From IMG/VR virus record IMGVR_UViG_3300011114_000654, positions 1 to 59,001 of that record: a DNA stretch of 59,001 nt; one strand, given 5' to 3'. Source of the stretch: a virus. Shown piece by piece: positions 51,794 to 57,571 of the stretch. Position 1 is the first letter of the stretch. Every line of letters starts with the position of its first letter. The position numbers were made by a program, and so were the translations under genes. Below the pieces are notes generated by a model. It had not been told where the DNA came from. It did not search any database and saw only the letters and a list, made by a program, of their open reading frames with translations.

Positions 51794-52285
51794 ATGCGTA
51801 AGTTATTTGAAACACCAGCCAATAGGAACTCTCAGTCATACGCTGCCCTGAAATTACAAGGGCGGCTGTTCTGCCTTTATGGAGAGTGCGATATCACCTT
51901 GATGCCTACAACCTGTAAGCACGACATGACCTGGTGGACACCATATCTATCAGGCATATGTGAATACAAGCAACGAACACATAAGTTTGGGACATACCCA
52001 GATGTGATGATTACTAAATCTAAGTGGGACTACCTGCGTTCCCATAATGGTTATTCCATTTTGTTTACCGAGTTTACAGATGGTGATTACATTACAGAGA
52101 TACAGGGTCTAGATGACTTAGATTCCAGACTGGCTGGACCAAGAGTAAAGAGGAATGAGTTTGACGAAGCTTTGTCCGTTTTCATTCCTCTCAAGCATTT
52201 CATAAGCCTTTCGGCTTGGTACCCTAAAGGCTATCAGGCGAATGGGTCTTCAATTTCTTCAACTGAATCTGCTGAAGACGAATGA
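51794..52285 (+). CDS. Hypothetical protein, 163 aa (leaderless)
   Basis: Unknown. Residues 20-100 (QGRLFCLYGECDITLMPTTCKHDMTWWTPY, GTYPDVMITKSKWDYL, in part) suggest a mixed alpha/beta fold, and PDVMITK might be a remote PD-(D/E)XK-like fragment, but no catalytic set is complete. No SD; the -10 box overlaps the thyX promoter region. The last 52 nt overlap the convergent ssb gene. Confidence 0.6.
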   Translation: MRKLFETPANRNSQSYAALKLQGRLFCLYGECDITLMPTTCKHDMTWWTPYLSGICEYKQRTHKFGTYPDVMITKSKWDYLRSHNGYSILFTEFTDGDYITEIQGLDDLDSRLAGPRVKRNEFDEALSVFIPLKHFISLSAWYPKGYQANGSSISSTESAEDE

Positions 52286-52629
52286 GATGTTGGCTGTTGA
52301 GTTCCACCCTCAACCTTAGTTTTTCCGCTATCCAAAGGCTGAATCGAATCAGAAACAACTTCCCAAACTTTACGCTGAGTGTTGTCTTTATCAGTATATT
52401 GACGAACTTGTAGACGCCCTTCAATAGCAACAAGTCTGCCCTTAGAAAGGTAAGTAGCAGCAAAATCAGCAGACTGCCCCCAAGCGGTAACATCAAAGAA
52501 ATCAGTTTCCTTTTCCCGCCCTTTTCGGTCTACTGCTACACGTAAGTTTGCTACACCCTTGCCAGACTGAGTCATGCGATGCTCAGGGTCAGCAACCAAT
52601 CGACCAATCAGAACGACTCTATTCAGCAT
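52234..52629 (-). CDS. ssb: Single-stranded DNA-binding protein, 131 aa
   Basis: OB-fold protein that coats ssDNA. The N-terminus MLNRVVLIGRLVADPEHRMTQSGKGV and FFDVTAWGQSADFAATYLSKGRLVAIEGRLQV are the classic SSB signature. A flexible Ser/Thr-rich linker leads to the acidic tip EEIEDPFA that contacts partner proteins. Its start is coupled to the gene at 52619-52894. Length is slightly short, as for phage SSBs. Confidence 0.95.
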   Translation of the reverse strand: MLNRVVLIGRLVADPEHRMTQSGKGVANLRVAVDRKGREKETDFFDVTAWGQSADFAATYLSKGRLVAIEGRLQVRQYTDKDNTQRKVWEVVSDSIQPLDSGKTKVEGGTQQPTSHSSSADSVEEIEDPFA

Positions 52630-52894
52630 CAGTAACCTCTGGATTCAACACGACTGTGTAAGGTTGATTATGGACTTGCATCGAGCGGATAGCCAACTCT
52701 GCAAAGTCAAGCATAATCTTCATAGGAACTTTTGCTTCGTAGTTACGAATGTACATCCAAGCTTCACCAGCTGATACAGCCGAAACCATCTCAGTGCTGT
52801 CTACCGTTTTGATTGACACATCATAGGTACCAGGAACCTTAGGGTTGATTTCAACCTCTGCATCCGAATCCCTTGAAAAGGAAATAACTTTCAT
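52619..52894 (-). CDS. Hypothetical protein, 91 aa
   Basis: Unknown small protein. The ATG at 52894 (MKVISFSRD) follows AGGAG with 7-nt spacing; an in-frame ATG at 52924 lies upstream of that SD. It overlaps ssb by 11 nt, so it may be an SSB partner. A minus-strand extended -10 box TGGTATACT (plus 52931-52940) lies upstream. Confidence 0.7.
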   Translation of the reverse strand: MKVISFSRDSDAEVEINPKVPGTYDVSIKTVDSTEMVSAVSAGEAWMYIRNYEAKVPMKIMLDFAELAIRSMQVHNQPYTVVLNPEVTDAE

Positions 52895-52930
52895 CACTGT
52901 ACTCCTCTGACAGATACCTGTCATCAGTGA

Positions 52931-52940
52931 CAGTATACCA
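52931..52940 (-). promoter_or_regulatory. Extended -10 promoter TGGTATACT (minus strand)
   Basis: On the minus strand TG-N-TATACT is an extended -10 element. No -35 of note is present, which is typical for extended -10 promoters. It lies about 40 nt before the ATG at 52894 and probably drives the 91-aa gene and ssb. Confidence 0.5.
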
Positions 52941-52946
52941 CAATAG

Positions 52947-53204
52947 TTATTTGACGCTTCTGTCAGGGTTTCTTTTGAAACTGCGATTGGTCGCAGGTTT
53001 CACCAACCGTAGGTTGGAAGGTGCATTAGTACCACCTTTTGAAAGTGGTTTCTTGTGGTCGATGTCTTTACCCTTACGGTCTACCCCGTTAGCGTCCATA
53101 GCCCTACGAGCCTTCTGGCGTTCCATACGGGTAGGGTGTTCACCTCTAGCGACTTGCTGTGCGTATTCCTTTTTGTAGGGTCTCTCTTTGTTCACGTATG
53201 GCAT
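52947..53204 (-). CDS. HNH-like basic protein, 85 aa (leaderless)
   Basis: The segment KDIDHKKPLSKGGTNAPSNLRL and the following NRSFKRNPD have the HNH-nuclease layout (D-x-D/H-H, G-G, N-L-R, N). It is very basic, fitting DNA binding or cutting. The ATG at 53204 follows a minus-strand -10 TATGAT by exactly 6 nt, with no SD, so the message should be leaderless. It borders the origin-like region at 53.2-53.4 kb. Confidence 0.7.
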   Translation of the reverse strand: MPYVNKERPYKKEYAQQVARGEHPTRMERQKARRAMDANGVDRKGKDIDHKKPLSKGGTNAPSNLRLVKPATNRSFKRNPDRSVK

Positions 53205-53226
53205 AGCCAAATCATAACATAAGCTC

Positions 53227-53362
53227 TACGCGCGTATTTATATATATACATATGTAATATGTATATTAATCTCTCTTGTTAATAGGGGTACTAAATTCTT
53301 TCCCCCTCAATAACCGGGATAGGAAAGATTCTTTCCAATACCCCTCAAAATACTTTCCCCCA
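53227..53362. other. Origin-like region: AT-rich DNA plus inverted initiator repeats
   Basis: 53227-53273 is A/T-dominated (TATTTATATATATACATATG and TAATATGTATATTAA) beside a CGCGCG step, a candidate unwinding element. 53274-53361 contains, inverted and in order, the three repeat blocks of 9730-9809 (21, about 10 and 16 exact bases). The central GGAAAGATTCTTTCC is a perfect palindrome. No gene explains this region. Together these features resemble a replication origin; alternatively it is a remnant of a second initiator gene. Confidence 0.6.
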
Positions 53363-53383
53363 CAACTGTCGGGATTTGATACA

Positions 53384-53400
53384 TTTCGCACGTGCGTAAA
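53384..53400. other. Palindrome CGCACGTGCG
   Basis: A perfect 10-bp palindrome within TTTCGCACGTGCGTAAA, in the gap between the origin-like region and the next gene. It could be a regulator binding site; nothing links it to a known protein. Confidence 0.35.
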
Positions 53401-53427
53401 CACCTAAATATTGGCAAAATAACAGGA

Positions 53428-53433
53428 TAAAAT
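53428..53433 (+). promoter_or_regulatory. Leaderless promoter -10 box TAAAAT
   Basis: TAAAAT (53428-53433) is followed by 6 nt and the ATG at 53440, the same geometry as at 47032, 49755, 49789, 53211 and 56611. No SD precedes the ATG. Confidence 0.6.
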
Positions 53434-53439
53434 CGCCAT

Positions 53440-53556
53440 ATGAGTACCGCAAAAAAGACTAATCCAACCCTTTGGAGTAAGGTAGTAAGTGACGTAAAGT
53501 CATCATCTAAAGGTGGTGATTCAGGTGAATGGTCTTATGAAGGTTATTTATTTTAA
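53440..53556 (+). CDS. Short DUF5872-like N-terminal fragment, 38 aa
   Basis: The frame reads TNPTLWSKVVSDVKSSSKGG then SGEWSYEGYLF and stops. The first part resembles the N-terminus of small phage proteins with 'kp.LW..v...v....kGG..GqWSArKa' (DUF5872-like), but after GEWS the expected ARKAQ is missing. An HNH gene starts 2 nt later. Downstream of that gene a short frame reads FVAQPKTVAKKVAKFR then stop. The gene may therefore have been truncated by insertion of the nuclease gene. Leaderless promoter upstream. Confidence 0.5.
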   Translation: MSTAKKTNPTLWSKVVSDVKSSSKGGDSGEWSYEGYLF

Positions 53557-53558
53557 AT

Positions 53559-54017
53559 ATGTGTAATCAATACAAGGTATGCACAAAGTGTAAAGAGTCT
53601 AAGTTAATAAGTTCATTCAGGAGTAGGGGTGGAAATCTTTCACATTTACTAAAAAGCCACTGTAATACCTGTTTGTATAAAACTCATAAAAATTGGGTCA
53701 GTAATAATCAAGATAGAGTTGATGAGTATAGAGAAAGAGATAGTTGGACCTTAGTTAAACGATGTGCTAGATATGATTTAAGTCCTGAGCAATTTATTGA
53801 CAAATACGAAAGACAAGAAAGGTGTTGTGCAATTTGCCACTCTGAAATAAATATAGTTGATAGTGCAATTGACCATAATCATATAACTGGAGAGTTTAGA
53901 GGAATCTTATGCAAACAATGTAATAGAGCATTGGGTATGTTTAAGGATAGTCCTACTGTTTTGAGAAATGCATTGGAGTACTTAGAATCATATGGTAGTT
54001 ATGGTGATGAGGATTAA
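53559..54017 (+). CDS. Endonuclease VII-type HNH protein, 152 aa
   Basis: Cys-rich N-terminus (CTKCKESKLISSF, HCNTCLYKTH) and a His-Cys box core CAICHSEINIVDSAIDHNHITGEFRGILCKQCNRALGMFKD, the recombination endonuclease VII/HNH pattern with paired zinc-binding CxxC motifs and catalytic DHNH. The composition is more AT-rich than neighbours, suggesting recent acquisition as a mobile homing-type gene. It starts 2 nt after the 38-codon fragment gene. Confidence 0.85.
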   Translation: MCNQYKVCTKCKESKLISSFRSRGGNLSHLLKSHCNTCLYKTHKNWVSNNQDRVDEYRERDSWTLVKRCARYDLSPEQFIDKYERQERCCAICHSEINIVDSAIDHNHITGEFRGILCKQCNRALGMFKDSPTVLRNALEYLESYGSYGDED

Positions 54018-54032
54018 TTTATAATTTGTAGC

Positions 54033-54050
54033 GCAACCTAAGACGGTTGC
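54033..54050 (+). other. Short hairpin after the HNH gene
   Basis: GCAACC (54033-54038) pairs with GGTTGC (54045-54050); a further GGTTGC follows at 54057-54062, so two pairings compete. It may be part of an RNA structure or of the residual gene fragment noted at 53440. Confidence 0.35.
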
Positions 54051-54098
54051 AAAGAAGGTTGCTAAGTTTAGATAACACTTGTACAATTACCAGTGAGT

Positions 54099-54171
54099 AG
54101 CAGGGTAGTCTATTTGGTAAAACGTGTGTTCCGGACACTAGGATAGGTAGGTTCAAATCCTCCCCTTGCTA
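54099..54171 (+). tRNA. tRNA-like gene, isotype uncertain
   Basis: The acceptor stem AGCAGGG/CCTTGCT has one G-U pair, U8-A9 is present, and the T-arm GTAGG-TTCAAAT-CCTCC has one mismatch and a canonical loop. The D-arm is weak (3 of 4 pairs). The anticodon arm closes only three pairs if the loop is TTCCGGA (anticodon CCG, Arg). An alternative loop GTTCCGG would give TCC (Gly) but spoils the D-arm. No 3' CCA is encoded. It is either a degenerate phage tRNA or another small structured RNA. Confidence 0.5.
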
Positions 54172-54232
54172 CTAAATAGAACCGGGCAAGCCTCTGAATA
54201 TGCTCAAACCGCCGGGTCGCTTTACTAAAAGT

Positions 54233-54276
54233 CTTTGCTAAAAATATTTGTCGAGCTAAGTTAGCAAAGGTTTTTT
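54233..54276 (+). terminator. Rho-independent terminator
   Basis: CTTTGCTAA (54233-54241) pairs perfectly with TTAGCAAAG (54261-54269), followed by GTTTTTT. It ends the transcript carrying the HNH gene and the tRNA-like element. The gene at 54307 must have its own start or rely on read-through. Confidence 0.85.
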
Positions 54277-54306
54277 ACCAAGGTAAGTACTGGGAGATTA
54301 CTGAAT

Positions 54307-54522
54307 ATGACGTTTGGCGAAGTGTACAACGCTATTGCGGTAGGTAAGAAAGTATCTCGTGTTCACTGGGACAGTGACAAAGCGTACCTTCGTTGGTCTG
54401 AAGCATTCAACGCTTTTGTATTTACCATAGACAAGCACGAAACCATCCTAGAAGGCATCACTATTCCTACTGAAGACTTCTTCGCTGATGACTGGATTGT
54501 GATAGAGGAACCAGCTTGGTAG
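54307..54522 (+). CDS. Tad2/DUF2829-like protein, 71 aa (paralogue 4)
   Basis: MTFGEVYNAIAVGKKVSRVHWDS at the N-terminus and PTEDFFADDWIVIEE at the C-terminus form the best match in this genome to the DUF2829/Tad2 frame (F.eal..l..GKkv.R..W ... D..A.DW.v.). SD GGGAG is about 10 nt upstream. It overlaps the beta-class methyltransferase gene by 7 nt, so counter-signalling and counter-restriction functions may be co-expressed. Three relatives lie at 13158-13967. Confidence 0.6.
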   Translation: MTFGEVYNAIAVGKKVSRVHWDSDKAYLRWSEAFNAFVFTIDKHETILEGITIPTEDFFADDWIVIEEPAW

Positions 54523-55781
54523 ATAAGTATTCCCTCCATCTAGGCAACTGCCTTGACACACTCAAAGGTATCCCGGACAACTCAGTAGACTCTATTGTTA
54601 CTGACCCACCATACGGTATATCCTTCATGTCCAAGAAGTGGGATTATGACGTACCAAGTGTTGAGATATGGCGTGAATGTTTACGTGTACTCAAGCCTGG
54701 CGGCTACTTACTATCGTTTGCTGGAACACGTACACAGCACCGAATGGCAGTCAATATTGAAGACGCAGGGTTTGAAATACGTGACATGATTGCGTGGGTT
54801 TACAGCAGCGGATTCCCTAAATCACATAACGTAAGCTGCGCTATTGACAAGTCATTTGGTCATCCTAATAGAGGCAGAGCAATCCCTACAGCCTCTACAT
54901 ATCAAGCTTCAGACGTTGATAAAGAGAACAAATTGACCAGTAATGAGGTCACTCCATACGAACCACTAACTGATGAAGCAAAGGATTGGCAAGGCTGGGG
55001 GACAGCTCTTAAACCCGCCTGCGAGCCAATCACAATGGCACGTAAGCCACTTGAGGGTACAGTGTCTAATAACGTACTCAAGTATGGTGTAGGTGCTATC
55101 AATATTGATGCCACACGTGTCCCAATGGATGAAGATGACTTCAATAAACTATCTGCTGGCGTAGATAAGATACGTGAGCGTGGTGGTGTAATGGACAACT
55201 CTTGGAAGAACAGTAGTGACCTATCAGGGGCTAATCCTGCTAACCCTCTAGGCAGATGGGGAGCTAATCTTATACATGATGGCTCACAAGCAGTACTAGA
55301 CCTATTCCCTGATGCAAAGGGTGGTTCGTGGGTACAAACCGATGGTGCTAGACATTTCAACAATAACGGAAAGGCTACATCTCCACGAAGGTTAGGTGAT
55401 GATAAATCAATAGGTTCAGCTGCTAGGTTTTTCTACTGCTCTAAGTCCAACAAGCGTGACCGGAACGAAGGTCTTGAAGACCTAGAGCCTAAGCAATACT
55501 CACATGATGGTAGAGAGAAACGTAACGAAACAGCCTATCAACGTAACGATAGCGTAGCCTCAAACCACCATCCAACGGTAAAACCTACAGACCTAATGCG
55601 TTATCTAGTACGAATGGTAACTAGACGTGGGGGTACAGTATTAGACCCATTTATGGGTAGTGGTACTACAGGTAAGGCAGCAATGCTTGAAGGTGTTAAC
55701 TTCATAGGGTGTGAGCTTGACGAAGAGTATCTCAAAATAGCTGAAAAGCGTATTCAGCACGAGTTAAACAAGCAAGCCTGA
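54516..55781 (+). CDS. DNA methyltransferase, beta class (N6-adenine/N4-cytosine), 421 aa (TTG start)
   Basis: Motif IV SIVTDPPYGISF (about 28-39) comes first and motif I LDPFMGSGTTGKAA near the C-terminus (375-390) last, the order of beta-class enzymes; HPTVKPTDLMRYLVR precedes it. The middle region (about 130-330) is the target-recognition domain. The TTG at 54516 is the only start that keeps DPPY, with AGAGGA 6 nt upstream. It likely modifies phage DNA against host restriction. It overlaps the Tad2-like gene by 7 nt. Confidence 0.92.
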   Translation: MVDKYSLHLGNCLDTLKGIPDNSVDSIVTDPPYGISFMSKKWDYDVPSVEIWRECLRVLKPGGYLLSFAGTRTQHRMAVNIEDAGFEIRDMIAWVYSSGFPKSHNVSCAIDKSFGHPNRGRAIPTASTYQASDVDKENKLTSNEVTPYEPLTDEAKDWQGWGTALKPACEPITMARKPLEGTVSNNVLKYGVGAINIDATRVPMDEDDFNKLSAGVDKIRERGGVMDNSWKNSSDLSGANPANPLGRWGANLIHDGSQAVLDLFPDAKGGSWVQTDGARHFNNNGKATSPRRLGDDKSIGSAARFFYCSKSNKRDRNEGLEDLEPKQYSHDGREKRNETAYQRNDSVASNHHPTVKPTDLMRYLVRMVTRRGGTVLDPFMGSGTTGKAAMLEGVNFIGCELDEEYLKIAEKRIQHELNKQA

Positions 55782-55792
55782 CTATATTGAAT

Positions 55793-55835
55793 GTGCTGGC
55801 ATCAGTTACCAATCCAAGGTTATTAATACCAGCAC
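55793..55835 (+). other. Hairpin after the methyltransferase gene
   Basis: GTGCTGG (55793-55799) pairs with CCAGCAC (55829-55835), with a 29-nt interior that contains further short pairings. There is no T-run. It directly precedes the larger structured element at 55841-55937 and could be part of one RNA. Confidence 0.5.
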
Positions 55836-55840
55836 ACTCT

Positions 55841-55937
55841 AGAACTACTGACGGATTCCAACCGTCCTACCCCTAATAATAAGGATAGACTGCCGCCAGG
55901 CTTATAGGCAACCGTTGCGTGGGTAGCGAGTAGTTCT
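55841..55937 (-). ncRNA. Multibranched structured element with tRNA-like acceptor/T-arm geometry
   Basis: An outer 9-bp helix AGAACTACT/AGTAGTTCT (55841-55849 with 55929-55937) encloses a 5-bp hairpin with 7-nt loop (GACGG-ATTCCAA-CCGTC, 55850-55866) and a 6-bp helix CTACCC/GGGTAG (55867-55872 with 55921-55926). Read on the minus strand, the 5-bp arm (GACGG-TTGGAAT-CCGTC) abuts the 3' strand of the outer helix with no spacer, as T-arm and acceptor do in tRNA and tmRNA. The interior has no D- or anticodon arm, so it is not a normal tRNA. Strand is uncertain. Confidence 0.5.
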
Positions 55938-56137
55938 TACTAGTAAGTCTATCATATAGTGGTAAGTTTACCAGTATAGATGTATACTATGTTTGCTATC
56001 GAGAGATAGTGAACGAAAAAGAAAGTCTCCAGAAAACCTTCTATTGTTCATAGATATAGGCATATCAATTTGTTGGGATTAAATAATCAACTGTGCTGGA
56101 TTAGCTGGTATGCCTGTATCGACTACTCCCTAACACC

Positions 56138-56162
56138 AAAAAAACCACTAATCTCTTAGTGG
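56138..56162 (-). terminator. Rho-independent terminator (minus strand)
   Basis: CCACTAA (56145-56151) and TTAGTGG (56156-56162) form a perfect stem with a 4-nt loop; on the minus strand the stem is followed by seven T residues (plus-strand A run at 56138-56144). It lies downstream of the SNase-like gene at 56233-56604 and ends its transcript. CACC-TTGC-GGTG at 56203-56214 is a further small hairpin in the same leader. Confidence 0.85.
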
Positions 56163-56232
56163 CTCTTCTGTTTGGTTGTGAGTTGTTGTTCTTGTTGATG
56201 CTCACCTTGCGGTGGCAGTTCATTCTAGCACA

Positions 56233-56604
56233 CTATGTTGGTTTCACACCAGTGCCGTCATACGGTTTAGCGTGACCGTTGATACCAAGCATCTGAGCTA
56301 AGTCCTCACCACATGACGATACGTCACCTAGTATGCGTCCATACTTATCCTTCTTGTAGTTCTTCACACTAACAATGATAGGGACGCCTTCAGCCTTACT
56401 CTCTACCCAGTTCTTGGTAAAGCCTCTAGCGTTCACTCCAGCCTCTGTACTGACCTCAGGGCAGTCAACCTTTGCCAGGCGTACCTTCATCCCTATCAAA
56501 GCTACACCGAACCCTAGGTCTATATCTGCCTCCAGCGTGTCACCATCTACTACCCTTACATTACGCAGCACGTAGTTATACAAGGTACTTATCTTCTTAC
56601 TCAT
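56233..56604 (-). CDS. Staphylococcal nuclease-like (SNase) protein, 123 aa (leaderless)
   Basis: VRVVDGDTLEADIDLGFGV, KVRLAKVDCPEVS and KKDKYGRILGDVSS match the SNase/thermonuclease core: the DGDT metal-site strand, the R of VRL and the DKYGR motif. The domain is near full length; no signal peptide is present, so the enzyme would act inside the cell, for example on host DNA. A -10 TAGTAT (plus 56611-56616) is 6 nt before the ATG with no SD, implying a leaderless message. Confidence 0.88.
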   Translation of the reverse strand: MSKKISTLYNYVLRNVRVVDGDTLEADIDLGFGVALIGMKVRLAKVDCPEVSTEAGVNARGFTKNWVESKAEGVPIIVSVKNYKKDKYGRILGDVSSCGEDLAQMLGINGHAKPYDGTGVKPT

Positions 56605-56610
56605 AGGGAC

Positions 56611-56616
56611 ATACTA
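56611..56616 (-). promoter_or_regulatory. Leaderless promoter -10 box TAGTAT
   Basis: On the minus strand TAGTAT is followed by 6 nt (GTCCCT) and the SNase ATG at 56604. A partial -35 (TTGGTG) lies 17 bp upstream. It matches the geometry of the other leaderless promoters in the 47-57 kb region. Confidence 0.6.
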
Positions 56617-57182
56617 CAGCGTCACAATCTATCCACCAACTGGATAATATCTATCCATTAGCACGAAGTGCGTGGGCGTACTGCATACCTATCTGAATAG
56701 CATAGCCTTGATACGCACACCATACGCAGCCTTACAATACACGCTACTACAGCACTACCTATCAATCTTCTACCTACGTATATATTGAATCTAACAGTAT
56801 TTGTACACCTTACAATTAGAGTAGATGGATAGGAAAGATTCTTTCTAGTTGTTACACTTAGCAAGTATGTAGTAGTAGGAGTTAGTTTCTACGATGGGAG
56901 AAAGGTAGATGTGGATAGGATAGGGATGTAAATGTCGGAGTCCCCCCCTACCACACTGCGCACTGGGGTGGGAGCTTGCCTTACCCCCTCCCCCTAGTCA
57001 GCAGATTGGAAAAAAGGGAGTCCTCATTTTCTACCTAGTCCGCAGATTGGACATACCAGCTGGTGGATTCCGCTGCGGGTGGTAAACAATAATTTCAAGC
57101 TTAGTGTATGCAACAATTGTGTATAGAATGGAACGCGCGCGCGTGATAGCACGATCGATTCCATTTGTCAAGCTTTTACCAG
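56617..57182. other. Long non-coding region with repeats and G/C runs
   Basis: About 570 bp without a credible gene. It contains a 19-base copy of GGATAGGAAAGATTCTTTC (56827-56845) shared with the origin-like region, a run of seven C (56942-56948), G/C-rich pyrimidine blocks (56980-56994), two direct copies of CCTAGTC(A/C)GCAGATTGGA 41 bp apart (56993-57010 and 57034-57051), and an alternating CGCGCGCG step with a CGATCG palindrome (57132-57155). A packaging, origin or regulatory function is plausible. Confidence 0.6.
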
Positions 57183-57226
57183 TGTGAAATTGTTCACATT
57201 GTAAATTGTGGTGCATGCTGTACAAT
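57183..57226 (+). promoter_or_regulatory. Early promoter with perfect CRP-like site
   Basis: TGTGA-AATTGT-TCACA (57183-57198) matches the CRP/FNR-family consensus exactly in both half-sites. It abuts a -35 TTGTAA (57199-57204), followed after 16 bp by -10 TACAAT (57221-57226). The palindrome centre lies about 42 bp upstream of the inferred start (about 57233), the class II activator position. Downstream genes run through the circular junction into the early block. Confidence 0.7.
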
Positions 57227-57264
57227 CCAGTGTGTGGAAAGCTTGGTAGGAAAGGTTACAGAGA

Positions 57265-57513
57265 ATGAATAAATCGTACAGAGCGGAATTGTTGGAATTG
57301 GCATTATTTGCCAGTATGCAACGCTACCCTATAACAGCAAAGAGTACACCGGTTACAGCGGATACAGTCAACTTGTTAATCCGCTCTGGTGCTATCACCG
57401 GATGCACAATTGACGGTACAGCCTACGATTTCAACTGTACGGGTAGCATTTGGGATTCTTCCGAATATCGCGCACATAACCAAATGGTAGACGCAGGGAA
57501 CGTCAACGAATAA
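57265..57513 (+). CDS. Hypothetical early protein, 82 aa
   Basis: Unknown. First gene after the CRP-site promoter, with SD GGAAAGG about 12 nt before the ATG. The sequence has a helical N-terminus (YRAELLELALFASMQRY) and an open beta-like C-terminal half (GCTIDGTAYDFNCTGS). It is followed by the perfect hairpin at 57524-57554. Confidence 0.72.
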   Translation: MNKSYRAELLELALFASMQRYPITAKSTPVTADTVNLLIRSGAITGCTIDGTAYDFNCTGSIWDSSEYRAHNQMVDAGNVNE

Positions 57514-57523
57514 CTGAAAGGAT

Positions 57524-57554
57524 ACCTGCCGATATTCGCAAAGTATCGGCAGGT
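57524..57554 (+). promoter_or_regulatory. Perfect 11-bp hairpin upstream of an SD cassette
   Basis: ACCTGCCGATA (57524-57534) pairs perfectly with TATCGGCAGGT (57544-57554) over a 9-nt loop, and GAAAGGTAGG begins 3 nt later. Same class as the hairpins at 1136, 4098, 58034 and 58633. Confidence 0.72.
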
Positions 57555-57571
57555 TTGAAAGGTAGGAAATT

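Noticed and set aside
53440-54100. Group I intron containing the HNH gene
   Set aside because: The total length leaves under 100 bp outside the HNH gene, too little for an intron core; simple insertion or fusion is more likely.
55841-55937. Hammerhead ribozyme or group I intron
   Set aside because: The CUGANGA/GAAA core is absent and there are no P3-P7 intron elements; only generic helices are present.
56658-56864. Minus-strand 68-codon open frame in the non-coding region
   Set aside because: No SD, no leaderless -10, atypical composition and no family resemblance.
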